DNA of 9,446 nt from an uncultured Bacteroidota bacterium (lineage in GTDB: Bacteria; Bacteroidota; Bacteroidia; Chitinophagales; Chitinophagaceae), in contig CAINOM010000393.1 in the NCBI GenBank assembly GCA_903851455.1, positions 1 to 9,446 on the forward strand. The letters are read 5' to 3'. Made by a program: the position numbers and the translations under genes. This document shows, piece after piece, positions 1-5,644 of this stretch. The notes beneath the pieces are model-generated. The model saw only the letters and a program-made list of their open reading frames with translations. It was not told the DNA's origin and did no database searches. The first letter of the stretch is position 1. Every line of letters begins with the position of its first letter.

Positions 1-426
1 ATGTTTGCACCCATCGAAGAATGGAAGTGCATGAATGGCGATTACTTCGACTTGAACAAGGCACAAGGGCCGGCGGTTATTTACCTTGGCTTTTACGGTT
101 GTGCGCCGTGCCGGCAGGCAATGCCACTGTACGCGCAACTCTCCCTGGAAAAGAAATACAACGGTTACAACTTTGTCTACCTGACGTTTGATGACTCTAC
201 CACGATAAGCGAAGAGCTGAGCAAAGCAAAGATCGCGGAACACAAAATGAGGCTGGTTTCATTGCCCGAGACATATATGAGAGCTAAAGGAATGGCGCTG
301 GGTTTTCCGGTGATCTACTTCCTGGATAATGAAAAGATAGTAAAAATGATCTACGCTTATGGCGAACTTAATGGCCAGATTGACTCCCTCCAATACTGGC
401 ATTCGCTGCTTGATGCGCTAAAGTGA
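1..426 (+). CDS. Thioredoxin-fold (TlpA/thioredoxin-like) protein, start uncertain
   Basis: A 141-residue reading frame with the thioredoxin fold. The redox motif is C34-A-P-C37 in the setting GFYGCAPCRQAMP, after the hydrophobic strand AVIYLGF. The cis-proline expected opposite the CXXC is P103 in ALGFPVIYFLD. These features fit a thiol-disulfide oxidoreductase or TlpA/AhpC-TSA-like protein that reduces or oxidises partner cysteines. No signal peptide or membrane segment is visible in the part seen. Because the ATG is exactly at base 1, it may be an internal methionine of a longer protein, for example one with an N-terminal export signal or extra domain. The real start, and therefore the cellular location, cannot be decided here. 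The gene ends with TGA and is followed by a 69-bp gap to the ABC-F gene, with no clear terminator. The fold assignment is firm; the specific partner is unknown. Confidence 0.8.
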   Translation: MFAPIEEWKCMNGDYFDLNKAQGPAVIYLGFYGCAPCRQAMPLYAQLSLEKKYNGYNFVYLTFDDSTTISEELSKAKIAEHKMRLVSLPETYMRAKGMALGFPVIYFLDNEKIVKMIYAYGELNGQIDSLQYWHSLLDALK

Positions 427-480
427 TCATTAAGTATTAGTTAGCAACCATTTTTAGCTTTTCCCTTTTCGGTTTTGCCT

Positions 481-488
481 TACCTTTG
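481..488 (+). promoter_or_regulatory. Bacteroidota-type -7 box of the ABC-F gene
   Basis: TACCTTTG matches the Bacteroidota primary-sigma -7 consensus TAnnTTTG exactly and ends only seven bases before the ATG at 496 (TACCTTTGCGCACTTATG). No clear TTTG -33 element is seen at the expected distance, only a T-rich tract around 459-467. The position implies transcription starting at or within a few bases of the start codon, that is, a very short or absent 5' leader. No Shine-Dalgarno sequence is present. Confidence 0.6.
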
Positions 489-495
489 CGCACTT

Positions 496-2448
496 ATGTT
501 GATCTCATTACAAAATATTACATTTTCATTCGGTGCGAGAGCCATACTTGAAGATGCAAGCTGGCAGATAGGAACAGGGGAGCGCATTGGCCTTGTAGGC
601 AGCAATGGTGCAGGTAAATCTACTTTACTAAGGTTAATGACCGGCGCGTATAGTGTCGAGAGCGGAACGATTAATAAGCCAAAAGACGTATCTCTTGGTT
701 TCTTTAACCAGGACCTGCTTAGTTTCTCAACCAGTGAATCGATACTTAAGGTGGGCATGCAGGCCTTTGAAGTGGCTCATGAAGTTGAAAAGAAACTTGA
801 AAAAATACTAAAAGAGCTTGAAGCTACTCCGGAAGACGCAGACCTTCTGGATGATTACAGCCACGCATTGCATGATTTTGAGGTAGCCGGTGGCTATGAG
901 ATGGAGCATCGTACTGCTGAGGTGCTGGAAGGTCTTGGTTTTTCTACCGCCGACCTGCAGCGCCCATACGATCAGTTCAGCGGGGGCTGGCGCATGCGTG
1001 TGCTGCTGGCCAAAATGATGCTGCAGCAACCAGAGCTGCTGCTGCTCGATGAGCCTACCAACCACCTTGACCTTCCATCGATCGAGTGGCTGGAAAGATA
1101 CCTGATCAGTTATCCCGGCAGTGTAGTTATCGTATCGCATGACCGTTACTTCCTGGACAGGATGGTGACCAAGATAGTAGAAGTGTGGCAGCGCGACCTG
1201 CACCAGTACAGCGGTAACTATACTTTCTTCCAGAAAGAGAAGGAAGAACGCATGGTATTGCAGCAGCGTGCTTTTGAGAACCAGCAGGACTACATCAAAC
1301 AACAGGAGCGGTTCATCGAGCGCTTCAGGGCTAAGGCAACTAAGGCGGCCGCGGCACAGAGTGCCATAAAAAGGCTGGATAAGCTGGACGTCATAGAGGC
1401 GCCGGATAGCTCTATGCCAACAATGAATATCAACTTCTCGGTGGGTACGCAGCCGGGCAAGATAATTTGTGAACTGAAAGATATCAGCAAGCGATATGGC
1501 GACCTGACCATCCTGGATGGCGCCAGCGCAGAAATACTTCGCGGTGACAAGATCGCACTGATAGGTGCTAACGGTAAGGGTAAATCTACCTTGCTGCGCA
1601 TCATAACCGGGCAGGAGTCTTATGAAGGCGACCGCAAATGGGGGCATAACGTAGAAGAGAGCTTCTATGCGCAGCACCAGCTGGAAGCCCTGACCGTGGA
1701 GCATGAAGTACTGGAGGAAATGAAGCTATGCGGCAGTGGCAAGAACGAACTGGAGCTGCGCCAATTGCTGGGCTGCTTCCTGTTTAGCGGAGATGATGTA
1801 TTCAAGAAGATCAAAGTATTGTCGGGCGGAGAGAAGGCGAGGGTGGCACTGGCAAAGGTAATAGCAGCCAAGGGCAACTTCCTGCTGCTGGATGAGCCTA
1901 CCAACCACCTGGATATGCAATCTGTGGAGATGCTGATAGAAGCGCTCAACAAATATACCGGTACGCTGATCATTGTATCGCACGATCGTTATTTCATCAG
2001 CCGGACGGCGAACAAAATATGGAATATCGAAGACGGCAAGATCAATGAATTCAACGGACCATATGACGAGTGGGCTGTTTGGCGCCAGGACAAGCTGAAG
2101 CGCGAACAGGCTGCCGCTGCTGCACCCGCTGTAAAAGCTGCCCCGGCACCTAAGAAAGAAGAAAAGCCTAAGGAAAATATCAGCAACGACCAGCTAAACG
2201 CGTTGCGGAAAGAATACCAGAAACAGCAGAAACTGTTTGCAAAACTGGAAGAAGACATCAACAAATTGAAACAGGATGTAGCTGCACTGGAAGCTAAACT
2301 CGGCGACCCTGATTTTTACAAGAACCAGCAGGAGTTTTTAAAAGTGGATACGCAATATCGCCAGCATAGTGCGAGACTCGAACAGTTGAACAAAGAATAC
2401 GATCAATCTTTTGAGAAAGTAATGGAGCTGGAAGAGAAGCTGGGGTAG
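496..2448 (+). CDS. ABC-F family ATPase (Uup/EttA-like, C-terminal coiled coil)
   Basis: A 650-residue soluble twin-ATPase without membrane segments, the architecture of ABC-F proteins that bind the ribosomal E site and act in translation or its quality control. NBD1 has Walker A GSNGAGKST (35-43), signature FSGGW (161-165), Walker B LLLLDE (181-186) with PTNHLD, and switch histidine H215. The charged inter-domain linker (about 230-310), rich in Q, K, E and R, is the P-site-tRNA-interaction region of the family. NBD2 has GANGKGKST (357-365), LSGGE (442-446), LLLDEPTNHLD (463-473) and a second SHDRYF. An Ala/Pro/Lys-rich hinge (about 536-561) leads to a C-terminal coiled coil (563-650), as in Uup-type members. 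An in-frame TTG exists at 475, but the ATG at 496 gives the normal family N-terminus (MLISLQNITFSFG), and the -7 box lies between the two. Whether it confers antibiotic protection or is housekeeping cannot be read from the sequence; housekeeping is likelier given the context. Confidence 0.95.
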   Translation: MLISLQNITFSFGARAILEDASWQIGTGERIGLVGSNGAGKSTLLRLMTGAYSVESGTINKPKDVSLGFFNQDLLSFSTSESILKVGMQAFEVAHEVEKKLEKILKELEATPEDADLLDDYSHALHDFEVAGGYEMEHRTAEVLEGLGFSTADLQRPYDQFSGGWRMRVLLAKMMLQQPELLLLDEPTNHLDLPSIEWLERYLISYPGSVVIVSHDRYFLDRMVTKIVEVWQRDLHQYSGNYTFFQKEKEERMVLQQRAFENQQDYIKQQERFIERFRAKATKAAAAQSAIKRLDKLDVIEAPDSSMPTMNINFSVGTQPGKIICELKDISKRYGDLTILDGASAEILRGDKIALIGANGKGKSTLLRIITGQESYEGDRKWGHNVEESFYAQHQLEALTVEHEVLEEMKLCGSGKNELELRQLLGCFLFSGDDVFKKIKVLSGGEKARVALAKVIAAKGNFLLLDEPTNHLDMQSVEMLIEALNKYTGTLIIVSHDRYFISRTANKIWNIEDGKINEFNGPYDEWAVWRQDKLKREQAAAAAPAVKAAPAPKKEEKPKENISNDQLNALRKEYQKQQKLFAKLEEDINKLKQDVAALEAKLGDPDFYKNQQEFLKVDTQYRQHSARLEQLNKEYDQSFEKVMELEEKLG

Positions 2449-2473
2449 TAAGTTGATAAGGGATAAGTTGATA
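2449..2473. repeat. Short direct repeat TAAGTTGATA x2 between convergent genes
   Basis: The 10-mer TAAGTTGATA occurs at 2449-2458 and again at 2464-2473 (period 15), filling most of the 36-bp gap between the ABC-F stop and the pdxH stop. It has no hairpin or T-tract, so it is not an obvious terminator. It is probably a short intergenic simple repeat. Confidence 0.6.
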
Positions 2474-2484
2474 TGAGACAGGCA

Positions 2485-3138
2485 CTAGGGCGCGAGTCTT
2501 GCTCTGCGCCAGTCTCCGTTTTCGTTCTTTGTGAATGTGATACGATCGTGCATACGGCTCGCGCGGCCTTGCCAGAACTCTATATAGTTTGGAATGATCT
2601 TGTAGCCACCCCAATGCGGTGGACGTGGCATTTCGATATCAGAAAATTCCTGCTCGTACCGGGCGTAGTTAACATCCAGGATATCGCGGTCGGTGATCTC
2701 CTGGCTTTGCGGTGATGCCCATGCACCGATGCGGCTGCCCTTGGGGCGGGAGTTGAAATAAATATCGCTTTCTGTTGCCGAGACCTTCTCTATCTTCCCC
2801 TCTATGCGCACCTGCCGCTCCAGTTCTTTCCAGAAGAAGACCAGGGACGCAAATGGGTTCTCACCTATTTCCCTGCCCTTGGAACTGCTGTAGTTAGTAA
2901 AGAAAATGAACTCGGAATTTTCCAGCCCCTTCAGCAACACAATACGTGCATGAGGGATGCCTTTTGCATCGGCTGTGGCCAGCGTCATTGCATTTACTTC
3001 AGTGATCTGCGCGTTCTCTGCTTCAGAAAACCACTTCCGGAAAAAAGAAATGGGGTCAATACCTGCCGATGATTCGTCCAGTGCAGAGAGTTTGTACTCC
3101 TGCCGGATATCAGCGATATTTAGATCTTTTCCACTCAA
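2485..3138 (-). CDS. pdxH: Pyridoxamine 5'-phosphate oxidase
   Basis: This cytoplasmic, FMN-dependent enzyme oxidises pyridoxamine or pyridoxine 5'-phosphate to pyridoxal 5'-phosphate, in the last step of the DXP-dependent B6 route and in salvage. At 217 residues it has the normal family length. Visible motifs are the FMN-binding stretch around R65-IVLLK and FFTNYSSSKGRE (79-90), the RPKGSRIGAWAS segment (131-142), and the C-terminal signature RPPHWGG-IEFWQGR-RMHDR (172-199), ending in RLAP. The start is TTG at 3138-3136. The first in-frame ATG is codon 51, inside the core fold, so it is too late. The TTG overlaps the TGA of the upstream 49-codon ORF (TTGA), which suggests translational coupling and a two-gene operon. 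It is convergent with the ABC-F gene. The assignment is firm; the TTG start rests on overlap and homology reasoning. Confidence 0.95.
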   Translation of the reverse strand: MSGKDLNIADIRQEYKLSALDESSAGIDPISFFRKWFSEAENAQITEVNAMTLATADAKGIPHARIVLLKGLENSEFIFFTNYSSSKGREIGENPFASLVFFWKELERQVRIEGKIEKVSATESDIYFNSRPKGSRIGAWASPQSQEITDRDILDVNYARYEQEFSDIEMPRPPHWGGYKIIPNYIEFWQGRASRMHDRITFTKNENGDWRRARLAP

Positions 3139-3284
3139 GATTTCGGTGAATCGTTAGAATTGAGGTATTTCGCCATAACGTAAAGCAGCTCAATGATCAT
3201 CAGCAGGAAGAATACCCACATAAGGGTAGGGCCAACATTCTTGTTTACGTTATCGTAAAATGCACTAAGTAAGAGGTGATTCAT
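3135..3284 (-). CDS. 49-aa single-span membrane protein upstream of pdxH
   Basis: An ATG-to-TGA frame of 49 codons fills the space directly upstream of pdxH on the same strand. The peptide has a polar N-terminal part (MNHLLLSAFYDNVNKNVGPT), one hydrophobic span (about 21-36, LMWVFFLLMIIELLYV) and a short polar tail (MAKYLNSNDSPKS). Its stop overlaps the pdxH TTG start by two bases, an arrangement typical of translational coupling. That overlap and the coherent membrane topology are the reasons to treat it as a real gene rather than chance. I do not recognise a family. It could be a small membrane protein of unknown role, or mainly serve to deliver ribosomes to the weak pdxH start. Confidence 0.6.
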   Translation of the reverse strand: MNHLLLSAFYDNVNKNVGPTLMWVFFLLMIIELLYVMAKYLNSNDSPKS

Positions 3285-3301
3285 GATTGTGAATTTGCGC
3301 T

Positions 3302-3309
3302 GCAAGATA
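3302..3309 (-). promoter_or_regulatory. Possible -7 box for the sORF-pdxH unit
   Basis: The minus strand reads TATCTTGC, one base short of the TAnnTTTG consensus, 17 bases upstream of the sORF ATG, in an AT-rich TTAATTAATTA context. A TTTG lies further upstream but at 25 bp spacing, longer than the usual 19-21. This is a tentative call, the best candidate in the 147-bp divergent gap. Confidence 0.3.
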
Positions 3310-3381
3310 ATTAATTAAGTTGAAACTTGATAGGCAAAATGCTGGTAAATGATGTTCGGTATCCATCGTGTGGTTTTCCGA

Positions 3382-3413
3382 TTTGGAATTTGCCCATCAG
3401 AACTTTATCTTCA
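3382..3413 (+). promoter_or_regulatory. Candidate promoter of the chromate transporter gene
   Basis: TTTG at 3382-3385, a 20-bp spacer and TATCTTCA at 3406-3413 resemble the Bacteroidota TTTG-N19..21-TAnnTTTG promoter, with the last two positions of the -7 box off consensus. It would start transcription about ten bases before the ATG at 3432. It also argues against starts further upstream. Confidence 0.5.
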
Positions 3414-3431
3414 TTCCAAATTCACCAGCGG

Positions 3432-4676
3432 ATGCTCTTAAGGCACGTACCATTTCTGAAGGCTGTGTTCCTTTATTCCTTTACGGCTTTCGGAGGTCCG
3501 CAGGGGCATATGGGCATGATGGTAAGGACCTTTGTGCAGAAGAGAAAAGATATTACCGAGGACGAACTGCTGGAGTTTAATTCCTTTTGTATGATGCTGC
3601 CGGGGCCATCGTCTACCCAAACGGTGATGCTGATCGCCATGAAGCGCGGTGGGGTACCGCTGGCCATTCTTACATTATTGCTGTGGGTGTTTCCCGCTGC
3701 TTTATTAATGGGCGCCTTCTCGTTTGTCATGTATTATTTTAGTAGTGCGGCGCATACGGGCAATAAAATGATCCCGCTCAATTTATTCAAGTTCATTATA
3801 CCTATGTCGGTGGGATTCGTCTTTTTTGCTGCCGCCAAGATGATGCTGGGCAGCATAAAGTATGTAGCCACGGCAGCCATAATGGTGGGTAGCCTGGTAA
3901 TTACACTGTTTGTCAGGTCTCCATGGGTATTCCCGATACTGATGTTACTTTCCGGTACTATAAGCAACTTTAGTAACAAGCGTATCCCTACGCCGCAGCA
4001 GAAGCCCAAAAAAATAAACTGGATGCACCTTTGGCTGTTCGCGCTGATCTTTATTGTAGCGGGTGTTATGAGCGAGGTAGCAAAGGCCCGGCCCGACTGG
4101 AATCATGGCCGTATTTTTCATTTGTTTGAGAATTTCTACCGTTTCGGTTCTTTTGTTTTCGGGGGCGGGCAGGCGCTGTTGCCGCAAATGCTTTACCAGT
4201 TTGTGAGCAGGTCTAGCACGCACTATATGGACGCCAACCAATTGCTTACCGGCTATGGCATGGTGCAGGCAGTGCCTGGGCCGGTATTTTCTATTTCGTC
4301 TTTTGTGGGGGGCGTAGTGATGAGCCAGTATGGCGGCATGTGGCAGGTAATTGGCTGCATAGTTGCCACTGTTGCGGTGTTCCTCCCCAGTACGCTGCTG
4401 CTGTTTTTCCTTTTCCCGGTCTATGAGAACCTGAAGCACCACGTTATCATCTTCCGTGCCCTGGAAGGCATTAACGCTGCCGTAGTGGGCATTGTTTGGG
4501 CGTCGGGTATCGTATTGTTTGAGTCTATAGCTTTCGACAAAATGGATCCAATGCTGTCTTTTGAGTGGAGCAAGCTGGTGGTAGTTTTCATCACTTTCTG
4601 CCTGCTGTATTTCACCAAGATCCCCGCACCGCTTATTGTGCTCGGCTGGTTATTGCTCGGCTGGACGACGCTGTAG
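3432..4676 (+). CDS. chrA: Chromate transporter family protein (CHR, two-domain ChrA)
   Basis: A 414-residue polytopic inner-membrane protein with the two homologous CHR domains of long-chain ChrA, a family known for proton-motive-force-driven chromate efflux and chromate resistance. The N-terminal domain carries FTAFGGPQGHMG (17-28) and MLPGPSSTQ (55-63), followed by membrane spans. A basic loop (about 181-196, SNKRIPTPQQKPKK) separates it from the C-terminal repeat, with FVFGGGQALLP (241-251) and GYGMVQAVPGP (274-284). An open frame extends upstream to a TTG at 3327, but the ATG at 3432 places the family's first conserved helix at the right distance and follows the candidate promoter. The gene diverges from the sORF-pdxH unit and converges on the SCO gene. 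The true substrate may not be chromate, because many CHR proteins are untested and no chrB-type regulator is nearby. Confidence 0.9.
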   Translation: MLLRHVPFLKAVFLYSFTAFGGPQGHMGMMVRTFVQKRKDITEDELLEFNSFCMMLPGPSSTQTVMLIAMKRGGVPLAILTLLLWVFPAALLMGAFSFVMYYFSSAAHTGNKMIPLNLFKFIIPMSVGFVFFAAAKMMLGSIKYVATAAIMVGSLVITLFVRSPWVFPILMLLSGTISNFSNKRIPTPQQKPKKINWMHLWLFALIFIVAGVMSEVAKARPDWNHGRIFHLFENFYRFGSFVFGGGQALLPQMLYQFVSRSSTHYMDANQLLTGYGMVQAVPGPVFSISSFVGGVVMSQYGGMWQVIGCIVATVAVFLPSTLLLFFLFPVYENLKHHVIIFRALEGINAAVVGIVWASGIVLFESIAFDKMDPMLSFEWSKLVVVFITFCLLYFTKIPAPLIVLGWLLLGWTTL

Positions 4677-4773
4677 AGAGGCGCGCGGAATGACATCTAA
4701 AAAAAATGTTGCCGAAGGAGTGCCTAAGATGAAGCTCTAGACAGAAGCTAAATAGAGGGTTCTCCTTCAGGAG
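4677..4773. other. Convergent intergenic gap, no clear feature
   Basis: There are 97 bases between the chrA stop and the SCO stop. The only structures are a 4-bp CTCC/GGAG hairpin near 4761-4772 and a distant GAAGGAG/CTCCTTC pair. Neither is followed by a convincing T-tract on either strand, so no terminator is called. Confidence 0.5.
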
Positions 4774-5412
4774 CTAGTTGGTTTCCTTCAGCAGGGCATT
4801 GATATCTCCTATCATCCTCGCCACATCCCCTGGATTAAGACCATCATAGAAACCACGCACGCGGCCATAACCGTCTACCAATGCATAGTGCTTGTCGTGA
4901 ATGAAATCCTTATCTATGCTAACTCCGGTAGTATCATCTTCCGCGCTGATGAGATAGCTGTAGCGGGCCATGTCATAGAGTTTTTTCTTGTCGCCGGTCA
5001 GGAACATCCACTGCGCAGGGTCGGCATCAAAGCGGAGGCTGTATTCCTTCAGTGCTTTAACGGTATCCTTTATCGGATCCACGGTATGAGAGAGAATTAT
5101 TACGTTTTTGTTTCCTAAGAATGCTTTAGAGACCTTTACCATGTTCTCGTTCATCTTTGGGCACATGCCCTTGCAGGTGGCAAAAAAGTACTCTACCACG
5201 CATATTTTTCCCTTTACATCCTCATTGGTGATCGTTTTTCCGTCCTGGTTCACAAAGGAAAAATCAGCTATGTGATGGTTTTGATCGTTACCTATGATCG
5301 GCAAAGCCAGTTTTTTTTGCTCCCGGGTTACTTTATAAGTATAGCCCAGAAACACTATTCCCAGCAGCATGAAGAAGGAAATTAGAAAGATGGTGGTCTT
5401 TTTGTTGTTCAT
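4774..5412 (-). CDS. SCO1/SenC family copper-binding thioredoxin-like protein
   Basis: This 212-residue membrane-anchored protein acts outside the cytoplasmic membrane. Members of the family deliver copper to, or keep reduced, the CuA site of cytochrome c oxidase. Residues 1-6 are basic and residues 7-24 form the hydrophobic anchor (TIFLISFFMLLGIVFLGY). The thioredoxin fold follows: DFSFVNQDGKTIT, then EYFFATCKGMCPKM with the copper CXXXC pair C80/C84, SHTVDP (108-113), FLTGDKKKL, and the distal metal histidine, most likely H172 in FIHDKHYALVD. It ends GRVRGFYDG...DINALLKE, normal for bacterial SCO proteins. The ATG at 5412-5410 lies just behind an exact -7 box. No cytochrome oxidase genes are in the window. 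The family is certain; the partner is inferred. Confidence 0.92.
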   Translation of the reverse strand: MNNKKTTIFLISFFMLLGIVFLGYTYKVTREQKKLALPIIGNDQNHHIADFSFVNQDGKTITNEDVKGKICVVEYFFATCKGMCPKMNENMVKVSKAFLGNKNVIILSHTVDPIKDTVKALKEYSLRFDADPAQWMFLTGDKKKLYDMARYSYLISAEDDTTGVSIDKDFIHDKHYALVDGYGRVRGFYDGLNPGDVARMIGDINALLKETN

Positions 5413-5416
5413 GGCG

Positions 5417-5447
5417 CAAAGGTAACACTAAACCCCTGACCCCTAAA
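5417..5447 (-). promoter_or_regulatory. Promoter of the SCO gene, -33 part lies in an inverted repeat
   Basis: On the minus strand, TACCTTTG (plus 5417-5424) is an exact TAnnTTTG -7 box, preceded after 19 bp by TTTA (plus 5444-5447), one base from the TTTG -33 consensus. The sequence TACCTTTGCGCCATG leaves only four bases between box and ATG, so the transcript is probably leaderless or nearly so. The first ten bases of the box region (TACCTTTGCG) are identical to those in front of the ABC-F gene. The -33 candidate is inside the 5432-5462 repeat arm. Confidence 0.6.
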
Positions 5448-5462
5448 GGGCAACCAGGCATT
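5432..5462 (+). repeat. Inverted repeat arm, left
   Basis: This 31-base arm is centred on CCCCTAAAGGG and matches the reverse complement of 5604-5634 at 28 of 31 positions by hand alignment. Each arm contains its own small CCCC-TAAA-GGG(G) hairpin. Confidence 0.7.
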
Positions 5463-5603
5463 AAGTTTGGTCTCATTCTTAAAGTAATGTTATAAATGGG
5501 CGTTGTTAATTGAAAAATTTTTACAACAGAAGGCTTCATTTTCATGCAGGGCATAAAAAGCTGCTAAATTGTTTGCTTTAGCTTAAATTTTACCCTGTCG
5601 CCA

Positions 5604-5634
5604 AATGCTTGGTTCCCCTTTAGGGGACAGGGGT
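5604..5634 (-). repeat. Inverted repeat arm, right
   Basis: This is the partner of the arm at 5432-5462, on the opposite strand. It begins 11 bases downstream of the leuS stop codon in the transcription direction, so it would lie in the leuS 3' untranslated region. Confidence 0.7.
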
Positions 5635-5644
5635 GGACAGGTTT

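Larger units (their letters stand above)
5432..5634. mobile_element. 203-bp inverted-repeat-bounded intergenic block, possible MITE
   Basis: Two 31-base arms (28/31 identical) in inverted orientation enclose 141 bp of AT-rich sequence with no convincing gene, between the SCO promoter and the leuS stop. A short non-coding block with terminal inverted repeats is the form of a MITE-like or REP-pair element. The right part also offers nested pairings (CCCTGTC 5593-5599 with GACAGGG 5626-5632, and CCCC-TTTA-GGGG), which could slow or end leuS transcription, though no proper U-run follows. No target-site duplication was recognised. The mobile interpretation is inference. Confidence 0.4.

Noticed and set aside
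3327..3431. N-terminal extension of the chromate transporter from a TTG
   Set aside because: The extra 35 residues do not resemble the family and precede the candidate promoter. The ATG at 3432 gives the expected N-terminus.
4755..4776. Bidirectional terminator between chrA and the SCO gene
   Set aside because: The CTCC/GGAG stem is only 4 bp and no T-tract follows on either strand.
5333..5554. 73-codon minus-strand frame upstream of and overlapping the SCO gene
   Set aside because: It runs through the inverted repeat and into the SCO coding region in another frame, with no recognisable domain. It contradicts the promoter position.
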